Source: Progne subis subis
Taxonomy: Eukaryota; Chordata; Aves; Passeriformes; Hirundinidae
Assembly: GCA_022316685.1 (NCBI GenBank)
Contig: JAKJHU010000662.1
Coordinates: forward strand, 69,501-133,500
DNA: 64,000 nt
Reading direction: 5' to 3'
Positions within the stretch are counted from its first letter, which is position 1; every line of letters begins with the position of its first letter. Below the pieces are notes generated by a model. It saw nothing but the letters and a program-made list of their open reading frames with translations, had not been told where the DNA came from and searched no databases. Shown here in pieces: positions 1-10,945 of the stretch. The position numbers and the translations under genes are program-made.

Positions 1-547
1 CTTTCCACTGTTTTAAATTTTATATCTGATCTTAATTGCCAGCACAGATTAAGGCCGTGGGAGAAAAGAGAAAAGTATAATTACATTCAGAAAGGAAAGG
101 AAAATATAACTGAGGGAAATATAACCAGATATCATTTCTTGTTAATCCTGGCCAAAAGGAGGGAGGGCCAAGTACGAGAGGGAAAAACAACTGCAGAACA
201 AAATTATAACCATGATATCACTGCTAACTAATCAAATAGAGCAAATGACCTGGGATTCCAATTAACCCATCTATGCAATTTATCTATCTGATGAGTCTAT
301 TTAGGCATACAGGGAGTTTAACAAGATTTCAGTGTGTGGGAAATGAAAATTGAATGCATAGATTTTTTTTTTTTTTCAGTAAAAATTTTCCCTTTTTCCC
401 TTAATTTTAACAGATTAGTCAATCACAATCCAAAATTTTGATTGTTTTAACACAATGCAGCTAATTAGCATTTTCCAGAAACTCTCATTCGCCCACACCC
501 CCTTCCTGTTACACCAATCATAAATTATTTCTGTGGTCTTTACTATC
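1..547. other. unique AT-rich non-coding DNA
   Basis: No gene or recognisable repeat is visible. The block is AT-rich and holds a 14-T run at 363-376. It ends where an LTR fragment begins at 548. Confidence 0.6.
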
Positions 548-690
548 TGTGCTGGTTTGGCTAGAGTTAGCTTCCTTCCAGGTAGCTGGTGTGGGGCTCA
601 GTTCTGGATTTGTGCTGGGAACAGCATTTAAAGCACAAGGATGTTTTCATTGTCACTGGGCAGTGACTCTTAGGCACTAAGTCCATTCCT
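548..690 (+). mobile_element. ERVL-like LTR fragment (5' part)
   Basis: The segment opens with TGTGCTGGTTTGGCTAGAG and continues with words such as GTAGCTGGTGTGGGGCT and GGATTTGTGCTGGGAACAG. This is the 5' (U3) start of a widespread avian ERVL-type LTR family that I recognise from memory. Only about 140 bp remain. No TATA box, poly(A) signal or 3' CA end follows, so it is an old truncated copy. A related fragment lies on the opposite strand at 2105-2475. The family assignment is recognition rather than a search result. Confidence 0.65.
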
Positions 691-2104
691 ACATCATAAC
701 TCTTGTTTTAGTTGTATCCAAAACCCTGCAGGTGTTGGAATTAGAGTGCTTTGCAACTGGGGTAACAGCCCAGGTTAAGTGGGAAGGATCAGGAGGATCA
801 CTCAAAAGGACTCTGTTGTACCCTGTGACGAGCAGACTTAGGTGCAGCTCCTTGGCCCGCGAGACCAAACTGGATTCATCAGGGCATGCAGAAAGGCTCA
901 GCCGGCATTTCCTCCACACTGTCACCCCTGGACCCTGCCCCGTTGTACACACCCCAAGCTGTATTCCAGGCTGCTGGATGCAAATGTTCTCCAGCAAGGG
1001 AACTCTTGGCAGAACGTGCCGAGGGTCAGCATCCGTCGGCATCACTGAGGTACGAACACAGTGAAAGGGAGCCATTGATTCCCCGACTGAATGTGCTTTC
1101 TATTTTGGCACAGATTGTACATTGCAAGTGCTGTTTTGATGCTGACTGTTTCCCAGACTTCTCACCAGGTTTCCCTTCACATCTCAGTTCCCCCATGCAC
1201 AGGGTGCTGCAGGAGATGCTCCTGGTCAGGAGATCTGAGGTGATGTCAGGCATTCTTTTTATTGCCAATGATGAGTGCTGAATTTGTATTTGGAGTGGCT
1301 GCACAGGAAGAGCAGGGAGAGAATATAAAAATGCAGAGGAGTACCCAGTGCATGCCAAAGTGCAGCTTCAGAGGCAAGCTCCTGTCTTTCAGGGAACTGT
1401 CAGCCACACGTGTAATAAACCACAATTGTGTTCAAAGCTAATGCTAATATGGCTCAGTGGGAGACTGGTTTTAAATGTCATATTTTCAAGCCCTTCTCTA
1501 AACTCTCTTTTCCTAGAGGATACTTCAAGGGAACTAGCATTCTAATGAATTCCTTAGGCCTGATTTTCAGGGCCATTAAGTGTACCTCTGATCACTAGTG
1601 CAATAGGAGATACTGACAGATATTCAGGCTTATCCTGTTTAGATAGACAGGTTGTATAAATACTCTATTTAAAATATTCCAACCCAAGTGGGAAGGAAGC
1701 AAGACAAAGTATCCTGAATTAGGATGAAGATGGCAGGGTGGCAACACTACTTCTTACCTACCTGAAGCAAGCTACTTCAAAATTATGTGGAAAAAAAAAA
1801 AATTAAAAAAAAATTGCTTAAAGTATAAAAACCCTTGCATCAACACATTGTACCAAAAGATAATAACTGATAAAACAATGAGTTTTGGTTATAATGGACA
1901 CATTTTACAATTTATATTTTACTTCTACAGTTGCACATGCTTTTGCAGTGTTCTGATTTTTGGTAGAATATAAATTCCCCTCTGTAATCTGGAGAACCTG
2001 TCTCCTCAGTACTAGAACAAACAGAGAATTTAGAATAATTTGATCATTTTTGACACATCCATCCTGGTATTGCCTAGAAAAACATGTACACAAATTTAAA
2101 ATCT
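691..2104. other. unrecognised non-coding DNA with a GC-richer patch
   Basis: Positions about 730-1075 are GC-richer than the surroundings and are open in several frames on both strands (up to 131 codons). These overlapping frames contradict each other, lack splice-site structure and show no motif I recognise. The patch could be a decayed repeat. The remainder (1080-2104) is AT-rich with short A runs near 1788-1812, and nothing else is seen. Confidence 0.5.
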
Positions 2105-2475
2105 CTTTGGCACCAAGCAGTATTCCTTATGGGCTCACCACCTGTCTATTGACGCCCAGCCAGTCCCTGAACAGCAATCAGCCCTTCCCAGCCAACTCCC
2201 CCCAGTTTCTGCACTGGACACAGCATTCCTTGGCCTGGAATATCCCTCTGGCCCGTCTGGGTCATTGTCCTGGCCAGGCTCCCTTGGGTTCCTCGTGCAC
2301 CTTCTCACAGGCAGAGCATGGCAAACTGAAAAGCTGCAACTACAAAATCTAAAATCACTCAGCAACAACTGAAACATCAATGTCCTAACATGTTATCCCC
2401 ATTCTAAATCCAAAATGCAACGCGGTAAGAGGCGCTAGGAAGAGAATGAACTCTCTCCCAGCTGAATCCAGGCCA
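2105..2475 (-). mobile_element. ERVL-like LTR fragment, minus strand
   Basis: Read on the minus strand this begins TGGCCTGGATTCAGCTGGGA, close to the TGTCCTGGTTTCAGCTGGGA start of a common songbird ERVL LTR. It continues with that family's landmarks in order: a GGATTTAGAATG stretch, GGGATATTCCA, AACTGGGGGGAGTTGGCTGGG split over 2175-2215, and GGCAGGTGGTGAGC-like sequence near the end. The expected terminal TGT is mutated to TGG. No 3' end of the LTR is recognisable beyond about 2105, so it is a 3'-truncated relic. CpG-type changes suggest it is old. Confidence 0.7.
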
Positions 2476-4790
2476 GCCTGTATCTCTCACTCTGATACAT
2501 TACATCTCTTTCCCTCGCAGCTTACTCCTCTTTCTCTCCTCTTGGCCATTTGGCAGCTGCCGCAGAGAGAAGTTGCGTGCGATGAAAAATACCTGGTGCT
2601 TTGCACTGGGGAAGAAGGCAATGCATCAGCCTGGGGTGGAAAAAGAGGGAGCTTCCTAGCAGAGGAGAGCCCCCGGCCCCAAGTGCTCTGATTTTCCTTT
2701 AAGTGGAGTTTGATGAAACAGAAATCCCACTCAGAGCTGTTCATCACAGCTGGAGAGAACAATTAAACATGAGCCTCCTAGATGTTTAGTCAACAGGGAG
2801 TTGTCTGTCTAACATGGCTCTAGCTGAAAAATATGAGATCTCAGAGCCCTAAATACATTTCTATTCAGGAAATGGGACACCAGGACAGTCTGACATTTCG
2901 TGAAGACAGAGCTTATACAAGTTCATTATTTAAATGAAGACTTGGACATGTAAAGACAATAATTAACTTATCTGAAGGCCTAAAAGTTATCAAAATAGGA
3001 GAGATATAGGTGGTGTGTGTGTCCCATCCCTTCCCCACTCCCAACATCTCCTAAAGAAAAAACAGGAGATAAAAATCAGGGAGACAATGACAATTACCCT
3101 CATAATTAAAGAATAAGCAAAAGGCTAGGCTGCAAAGCAAGTTATTCCTAGCAGGATATTCCCAATTGTTCCTCAGTCTAAATAAGACTGCTTTCTCCTC
3201 AAATGTCACAGCATATTAAGTGCCAGGAGAGAATTATTTCAGCACACAATGAACAAAACAACACAACCACGAGGAACGAAGTCACAAAGCTGTCCATGAA
3301 GTGAATTGCAGATAATTAGGAGTCAAGACTCCTACAGTATGAATCCTGCTGCAGAAGCAACCCCCCATGACATTTAATACCTTTCTCATTTGTTCTGATA
3401 TACCCAAGCTATTGGCAAATGAAGGTCAAACATCTTTTGCAAAATCAAACAACTTTTGCAAGTCTCCGTAGCAAGGTAAGAAAACTGGGCATCACCAAAA
3501 CTTCTCAGTCCAGGTTTGCAGGATCAGGATTTCTTTCTGAGCACAGCCCCACGGGTACAGGGGAAGTCAGGAAGGCCAAGGGAGAGTCAACACTGCTGGT
3601 GCTGCCCATCCTTGTGTTTCTCTTTTCGTGATGTGAAACCATGCCCAGGTCTTGACCTGACAATGCTCAGCTGATTATCTTCACAGCCTTTAATCTCCTT
3701 GATTCTGTGCTTCAAGATGACCCTGAGAGCAAAGCCTTAGCTCCTGACAAAGGAGCCCTGCTGAGCAGTTCTCTACCCGCACCAGGGCTTCGAACTGCAG
3801 CTCCTAAACCCACCCACCAGCTTCGCAAAGGGTGATGCCTCCACTCATTCCTGCATGGTTTGAGTCTATTTCTAATGTTCAGTATTCGCGTTATTGCTGC
3901 ACAGGAGCTTATGAAAGCTATTAGTGTTAATACTTCTGTGTGAGAAGAAATTCAAATTGCCTTTAGGAGGAATGAATGGGCCATGGAACTACTAAATGCC
4001 TGACTATAACATTTTCTATATGTTTACCGACCTAAGACCAACCAACTACAATTCACTAGACATGCCAAGCTTTACTTTTTTATTTAATAACACACTTGTG
4101 CCACAATTATTTCCAAAATCTATTTTCAGACACGCTAATCTCTTCATGAACGTGATCAACCTTGACATGGCTAAGTTCTCAAGTAGTCCAAGCAACAGAC
4201 AAAGAATATTTTAGATGAAAAATTAGGAATAAAATTCCTCTCTGTAATGTTCCAAAATAGACCACAAGCACATTTGTTTCTCTTGCTGATCATTAATTCA
4301 GACTAAATTTAAGTTAATTAGAATTTTGTTGGTCTTCACTGCCTTCTGACAGAAAAGCCACAGAGCCAATGGTTGCACTGAACTAATTTCACTGACAAAT
4401 GCTTGGGACAGCAAGCACTGTCACAGTCTGTTGAAACTTCAGATTTAGTGAAAAACTAACAGTATTTTGATCAATTCTGAAATATGCCCAAACACTTAAT
4501 TTTGCAAAGGATCTGTTACACACTGACTCTTCAAATGCCTGTTGTTCTTCTGTTGAAAAAGTCCAGTTTACAGTATTCATAAACTGCACTTAACATCCAG
4601 AGAAATATAGAAGACAGAAGTGAAAATTATTCTGCTAGGTTATCCTTAAAGATAAAGTTACCAAAATGCTGAATTATCTTTTGCTACAGATTTGGCTGTG
4701 GCAAAACACTGGGAATTTTTGGAATTACTATTTATATACGAACAGGAAATTATGAAGTTAATTAATTGCATCCTCATTTCACTGTTTCAG
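2476..4790. other. unique non-coding DNA, no gene seen
   Basis: No repeat or gene was recognised. A short stretch around 3870-3935 (TATTCGCGTTATTGCTGC) has preserved CpGs and balanced composition, as conserved non-coding elements often do, but I cannot test this. The rest is ordinary AT-rich sequence. Confidence 0.5.
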
Positions 4791-4856
4791 ACCTACACTG
4801 CCAAGCAGAAATCTGAAGAAGCCAATAAGAAAATGAGCAGAGATTTTTACCTGCAG
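4791..4856 (+). other. exon-like 66-base segment (speculative)
   Basis: A pyrimidine-rich acceptor-like stretch ending TTTCAG (to 4790) is followed by 66 bases, exactly 22 open codons. The codons are mostly for charged or polar residues (core reading AKQKSEEANKKMSRDF), and GTGATG follows immediately as a possible donor. The G of that GT belongs to the host target site and the T is the first base of the LTR at 4858, so the donor exists only because of the insertion. Before insertion the junction would have read CAGGCCTAG. I recognise no protein family. Chance is the most likely explanation. Confidence 0.12.
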
Positions 4857-4857
4857 G

Positions 4858-5312
4858 TGATGCCTTGGGAGGGCTGAGCTGGAACAGAGACTGGACAGAG
4901 CTGGAGAATAAAGGAGATATTTATTGAAAGGCCTCTAAGATACACCTTGGGCAGGACAAGAGCCTGACCAGGGCTGCGCCCAAGGTGGGCACAAAATGGA
5001 CCCAAAATTGTCAGAAAATGGACAAATGATCACGAGGTCTCACACTTTGATCAGTTTTGGTCCATTTGCACATTGGGGTTGAATTGTCCAATTCCAGCTC
5101 CAGGCTGTGAGGTCCCATCCTTCTTGTTCCTCCCTCCAGCCACCCTTGTTTGTGCTCTTGGGCTGAAAGTTGTCCTTGGTGTGCAGCAGGAACAGGATTT
5201 GTTTTGTGTCCCTGCTGTGTGCAGAGAGCTGAGTGACCCTGAGTGTGAGCTCAGAGCTGCACCTGGGCAGCACAGAACATGAAACACAGGAAAAATAAAA
5301 TTTAAGGTGTCA
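4858..5312 (-). mobile_element. solo ERV LTR, complete-looking, minus strand
   Basis: This is a 455-bp element with TG...CA ends. In the minus-strand sense it starts TGACACCTTAAATTTTATTT and ends CCCAAGGCATCA. A TTCAATAAATATC stretch (at about 4916-4928) supplies an AATAAA poly(A) signal some 60 bases before the 3' end, where the R/U5 part of an LTR should carry it. The flanks share CAGG (4854-4857 and 5313-5316), a candidate 4-bp target-site duplication. I recognise the family as a frequent songbird LTR but do not assign its class. No internal retroviral sequence or second LTR adjoins, so it is a solo LTR. The ORFs seen here in both strands are incidental. Confidence 0.8.
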
Positions 5313-6428
5313 CAGGCCTAGCAAATATGTCAGGGCTCACGGATGGCCCATGGCACAAGCCAAGGCCAGGGCAGAGGACACAACTCGTTCAGTTTCAGTG
5401 TCTGTCACAGTGGCACAGATGCTGTGGAGAATCCCAGGGCTGCACACAGGGATTCTGCACAGAGGGCTCAGCTCCCCCTCCCAAGTGAAGCTACAGCAAC
5501 TTTTGAAGTTCTGAGGATGGCACCAACCCATGTCTCTCACATCGCTTTAAACGTGCTTTGTTGAAGATAACACAAGAAAGCCTCCTGGGGCTGTGTAGTT
5601 TCCTGTTGTGATTATTATTCAGCAGCAAATGCCTGCCTGGATCCTACTGTGCACTATTCTAAATCAGTACAACTATCTGCTATCTGACACCTCCTGAAAT
5701 CTGGCTGCATCTTAGGGGACAGTCTGCGCTGTAAATTATTTATTCGGACTTACGCTGCTTGCTTTTCTTTGCTCAGAAAGAACTAGAATGGCCAGACCCT
5801 TGTGGCTTGTTGCTTGACTGGATTTAAGATTATTTCACTCTCCTGGCTTTATATCTATTATCTTTTTCTATATCCAAAGGTGTTTTAAAGGAGGGGAAAA
5901 AAACAAAAACAAAACCCAAAACAAACAAAAAAACCCCACATGTTTTTAAATTTTGAAGTATTTTCATTTATGTATTAATAACACCTTAGTAAGATTGTTT
6001 TTCAATGCCAAAATTTCACCTTATTCACAAAAATAAATAAGCTTTAAAGAATTTTAAAAAAATAATTGAATTCTAAATTATTTTTTTCATTCCTGCTTAC
6101 ATTGATTAGATCCCAAAATACTGTGATCCATCATGAAGTAACTTAGAAGTAAAAAAAAAACCCCACCAAATCTGATCTTACTAAACTCATGAACAATTGT
6201 ATGTGTATATGTCCTCTGTGGCCAACCATTATAAAAACTCATTTTTTAAATTGGCTTCTGGTTTTTGGTAACATTTTGTTTGTTTGTTTGTTTTTGCTTT
6301 TAGTTAAGTTTTGAGACAGCCAAAGGTAGGGTTAAGTGAAGAACTGAGGTCACTGCTGAGTCTTTGACTCAATTTCATGGCCTCATTATCCTGATACTTG
6401 GTTTGGTGTTTGATTCCACCCTCCCTGG
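5313..6428. other. non-coding DNA after the LTR; GC-richer patch then A/C tract
   Basis: Positions 5335-5545 are GC-richer, with repeated CACAG/CAGGG words, and unrecognised. Positions 5897-5941 form an almost G-free A/C tract. From 5950 to 6300 the DNA is very AT-rich, ending in a (GTTT)n run at about 6276-6295. Confidence 0.5.
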
Positions 6429-6600
6429 CCCTCAGCCTTTCCTCCAGTCCCTTCCTCATCTCCGCAGCCTCCTCTGGCCTCACTCCAGGATCTCCCTGTC
6501 CCCGCTGTCCTGAGCAGCCAGAGCTGGATGCAGCAGCCCAGATGTGCCTGAGCAGGGGGGCAGGATTCCCTCCCTGACCTGCTGCCAATCCTCTCCCTAA
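6429..6600 (-). mobile_element. CR1 LINE fragment, minus strand
   Basis: The plus strand reads CCCTCAGCCTTTCCTCCAG, then CTCACTCCAGGATCTCCCTGT, CCAGAGCTGGATGCAGCAG, GGCAGGATTCCCTCCCTGACC and TGCTGCC. These follow in order the well-known reverse complement of the CR1 region near the end of ORF2 and the start of the 3' UTR. It is strongly diverged and truncated at both ends, with no 3' tail. The minus-strand frame through it encodes no recognisable reverse transcriptase. It interrupts otherwise unique sequence. Confidence 0.75.
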
Positions 6601-8264
6601 GTCTGACACCGTTAAATCTCCATCAGGCAGAGAAATCTCAAATAACTGCTCCTCCAACAGGCATTTTGATAAGTTAGCACAGCAGTCCATAAACATGTTT
6701 CATATTAGTAAAACAAATTCCTGTTTGCAGCCGAACGTGGCAGCGCATATTGCTGCGAGATGGCCTTTACAAAGGCAATAATAAATCACAAATACCCTTA
6801 ATAGGATAATACTACCATGAATGTGGAAAGAAATAAGCATCTGTAACCCGCAGATTAAAAGAGGCAGCATATTTAATATGAAACAATGTAATGTAATGCC
6901 AACATGAGATGGGAAGATTACAAATTTCTTCAATTAGTCATAGAGCCAAAGCATGAATACAAATACTCACTATCAGCACTCTGAGATAGAAAGCACATCG
7001 GAAAATAGGTCAAAATAAAGCATATCAGCACTGCTCAAACAAATGACAGTCATGTGAAGATAGTGTTTTGGTTTTTATTTTTTTAATATTCTATCAGATG
7101 TTGAATTCTGGCTGTATTTATCAAATGCCTTCACTTTTTGTTACATTCTTTCTAGGATTAGGCTGTGATGAGCCCAGTTCTTCCAAGACATCTAAAATGC
7201 TGCTCCTCCCATTCCTTTTTGTTTAGGAGTGGGGAAAGAATGAATTATAACATCTCATAAACCATCTAGATGGAAAGACCCTTCAGGAGTCTAATATTTC
7301 CGTTTAATTGTTATTGTTATTATTATTATACTCTGGCAACTAAAAAAAAAGAAAAAAATCTCTATCTATCTAGCTCACACTCTATTTATTCAATCTGATG
7401 CATTTCTTCATGTCCTTTGGGTTCCTCCTGTGGCCATTATCACACAATGGCCAAGGATGGCAAGTTCCAAGGGTAAATATGTTTGATTTAGTGAACACAC
7501 TGATTGGGATCAGCTTTTTGATCTGTCTGATTGGCCTCCAGCTGTGTGTCAGGGCTGTTCACTGGTAGGTATCACAAATTTCCTGCACTTTAAGGCTCAT
7601 GAACAAGTGCAACCTTGTGAATCAAAAACTGTCAAACATCCTTACCAAAAGTGTTCACTTGCATAAACTGAAAGAAAAAAAAAGAAAAAATCAATTCCAC
7701 ACCATCAAAGACTGAAGTACCATCCTATGAAAGCAAACCCAGTGAGTTTCTTCCAATTCTGCCAGAATCTTTCAACTTGTCCTGCTCTTGCACTGAAGAG
7801 CTGAGGACCAATATTCTAAATTCAAAGTGCATTCAGGGGAGTGATTCTGACTGCAAACAGCACCTCTGCAAAGGAAACTTCAGCTTACATCATCTATTCT
7901 CTGCTGAAAACTAAATCATCAGTAATTTTTAAAAATATTCAGGCACCAGAAGCTTGAACCCCAGCTGGTATTCTAATGACAACTGATAATTATAAACCTT
8001 TGCCTTTCTATCAGAAGGGCTTGAAGGACTTTGCTGTACCAACAGAGCAGCACCTGCCTGCTCAGGGGGCAGCTTTGGCACTCCTGAAACAAAGAATTCA
8101 GCAATTTTTCACCCGCACTCTTCTCAGCAGTTGCTGCTAATGAAAATGATAACCAAGAGACCTATGCAAAGTTACAATGAGGAACCAGGATAGCAGTAAA
8201 AATTTCAGTACTCAAGCTGTGTAAGATCGTTTTGATTTAATTAATGTGCAGATTATTTTGGATA
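6601..8264. other. unique non-coding DNA; possible conserved element 6700-7030
   Basis: No gene was found. Positions about 6700-7030 look less decayed than the neighbourhood: they keep CpGs (GCCGAACGTGGCAGCGCATA) and carry TTAAT and TAATAAATC homeodomain or Hox-like words. A conserved non-coding element is possible but unproved. Small (TTA)n, A-run and CTAT tracts occur at 7305-7375. Confidence 0.35.
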
Positions 8265-8456
8265 GAAAAAGAAAAAGAAAAAGAAAAAGAAAAAGAAAAA
8301 GAAAAAAAAGAAAAAGGAAAAGGAAAAGAAAAAGAAAAAGAAAAAGAAAAAGAAAAAGAAAAAGAAAAAGAAAAAGAAAAAGAAAAAGAAAAAGAAAAAG
8401 AAAAAGAAAAAAAGAAAAAGAAAAAGAAAAAGAAGAAGAAGAAGAAAAAAAAAAAA
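8265..8456 (+). repeat. (GAAAAA)n hexanucleotide microsatellite
   Basis: About 190 bp of GAAAAA repeats with a few GGAAAA variants near 8313-8326. It ends in an (AAG)n stretch at about 8430-8446 and a short A run. One strand is entirely purine. Two overlapping frames read straight through as Lys/Glu or Lys/Arg repeats, a translation artefact rather than a protein. Confidence 0.97.
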
Positions 8457-10803
8457 GAGAAAGCCTGTGGCTTAAAATTAATTGTGTATCAAAAGTTTCA
8501 GCAGTGATCTTATGGTATAGTTATGGAACAGCAGAGGTCACAATTAATGGTTTTAAATTTTACCTCAATACTAGCAAGGTTTATTCCGGGCTCTCTTGGC
8601 ACCTATGCTTCAAAACATCGTGGTTTTTAAAATCTTATTTTGTACATTTTCATTTAAGTCAATCCAAGGGGATAAAGAAAACATTACACGCAGATCTTTA
8701 AAAAGGACCTTTCTTTCAGTCCAAGACACTGCATTTTAATGCAAACCATTTTTGTCTACCATATAATTAATCCTAATTTTAAACTTTTCCTTCTTCAGTT
8801 TAAAAAATAATTTTCCACACTTAACCTCAATATGTACTTCAGAAAATCAGATACATAATATCTCTGTATTTTTTTAAAGATGCACTTTTCTTCTCCAAGA
8901 AATGTAACAACTGGACACATTTAACTTTGTAAACCCATCAGTCTTATGCTTTTCCTCATTTATGCATTTTCATTGTGTATTTCCATCTCCCAGTTGTTAG
9001 TACTCGAATTTGATATGGATTAGCAATTTCACAGGTCAAATCCCTTTGGATTTGGGAGATACTTAGAATTTTATGTGATAAATTTTCCAAGTCCCCAAGC
9101 AATGGTTGTGCATTACAGGTGTTGGTATCTTCTGTGTTGTTCCAGCCAGCCAGTTTGTCCAGTATTCAAAATCACTAGCAGTGCTGAAAATTGGATTTTT
9201 TCCCGTTTAATCTTTTTACATGTTATACTGTTTTCTCCAAATACCTCCAAGACAGCCTCATAATTAGCATACATCAAATACATTGCTGGCTATTACCAAA
9301 AATAGGGCTCCTTTCAACATGCTGAAGGCAACAGTTGCTGACAGAAATTAAGTAGCTGTTTTAATCTTTGTGTTATCTTCCATATTTCAAGAGCTACAGC
9401 CCAGTGGAGTTTTCAGTTGCCCTTTTCCAATCTTTTCCCCACCCACCCCAATTCCTATTTATGCCTGAATACAGAGATGCTTCATACTCAGTCCTGATGT
9501 AAAACCTTTAAAAGAAATTCCCTTAATTTAATCTTTCTTTTTCCTGAGTAATTTAAAATATCATAACATGTGATTTAGAAATGTCTGGGAATAAAAACTA
9601 TTTTTTGCTGCTGTCCGTAATAACACTCTGAAGTGCTGCTTTTCGTCTTTGGTTCTTGCAGTTCTTCAGCTGTGAAAAATTTTCTTTTTCTAAAATATTT
9701 CAGAGCCTCAGAACTACAAGTGCAGAATACGAGGCAGACACTACTCCCAATTCCCAGGCACCTTGCCCTGGAATGCTGAGTTACAGGACTCACACATAGC
9801 ATGATTCACTCTGTGCTCCAGGAAGAAAATGGAAGTGGCTTGAGGTAGGTCAGAATTAGTGATTCTCCAAAGAATTTTCTCTACCCTCTCCTCTGAGAAA
9901 AGGTTTATTTTAGTAAAGGCTGAAGCTGACTCAAAAGAATAAGAACAGCTTTTTCCTCTAAAGGAGCTCATCCCCCAGCTAAACAGTAACACAAATCCAT
10001 CCTGACTGCTTTGAATTGCTTCTCAGCATTGATTCACTGGCTGCTGACCATTTTATAAAGTGGGCAGCCTGAATTTTGCAGACCAGGTTGGGAGCAAAAG
10101 TGTTCCTAACTGAAGATTAATATTGACACGTATTTCTGCCATAATAAGCAATTCAGGGGAACACACTTAGTTCATTATAAATGATCACTTCATTATCCAA
10201 ATTTGCGTCTTCCAATATTTCCTCAGAAAATGCTGCGCAGTGGCCTCTGTGTTCCCGAAGAACTGCATTTGTTCTTTTATTGAAATGTTGCCATCAGAAA
10301 GCATCGTTTGTTCCCATCCATAATTCAGAGTTTCCTTCAGAAAAGGCAGGAGCTGACTGTTCAAATATATTGAAACTCTCATAGCCTGCAGCACCTGCTG
10401 CAATGCATTATTGATACTCAGCGGTGGCACTGACGCAGCTCTGGGAGCATCTGCTTTCCTCTGGATGGGAGAGCTCCAAAAGGAAACATATTTCCTGTGG
10501 ACTTCCTTTTTCTGATGCTTTCCCAAGATGAACTCCTAAAAAGAGTGACCTCTGAAATCTTAGAGTTCCACAGTTTGGTTTTGGTTTTTTTTTTTTTTTT
10601 TTTTACTCACAGTATTTTATTTTTAATATTTTTTTCCCGCTGCAACCCATTTTTCCTTCAATGTGCAGGGGAATGGAGCTAGTTCGAGGGAGTCAGGAAG
10701 GCTGGCAGAGCTGTGCCTTCAGTTGGTGCACTCAGGGCCCTGGCAAGGCTCCTCTAATTCCATGATTAATCAGTACTTAAAGTCTCTATCAACCCTATCC
10801 AGC
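8457..10803. other. unique AT-rich non-coding DNA
   Basis: No gene or interspersed repeat was recognised. A 20-T run sits at 10585-10604. Positions about 10120-10330 contain less decayed sequence with CpGs and TAATT-type words. No further structure is seen. Confidence 0.5.
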
Positions 10804-10945
10804 CTCTCTGAGATCAGCTCAGTTTGTTACAGCCTGGTGTTAAATTCTGAGGTTGTAGGTTCAGTCCTTGTAAGGCCCGCTCAGTAAAGAGTTGGACTTG
10901 AGGATCCCTTTGGGTCCCTTCTAACTCAGAATATCCTGTGTTCTC
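10804..10945 (+). mobile_element. TguSINE1-like SINE (tRNA-Ile head, CR1-like tail)
   Basis: The 5' half aligns by eye with tRNA-Ile. GATCAGCTCAGTTTGTTACA covers the A-box region (10812-10831), GGTGTTAAATTC covers the anticodon-arm region, and GGTTCAGTCC (10858-10867) is a B-box close to GGTTCGATCC. CCTTGTAAGGCCC then mirrors the T-arm and acceptor stem. The 3' half reads GAGTTGGACTTGAGGATCC, then GGGTCCCTTCTAACTCAGAAT and ATCCTGTG, the CR1 3' end that lets CR1 reverse transcriptase mobilise it. A tRNA-Ile head fused to a CR1 tail is the described structure of passerine TguSINE1. The copy is diverged but nearly full length. A CR1 3' end beside a tRNA pseudogene is the less likely alternative. 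Confidence 0.8.

Noticed and set aside
732..1281. Overlapping 110-131-codon frames as an exon cluster
   Set aside because: They are open on both strands at once because the patch is GC-richer. No splice signals or motif were found.
8246..8701. Lys/Arg- and Lys/Glu-repeat proteins
   Set aside because: They are translations of the (GAAAAA)n microsatellite.
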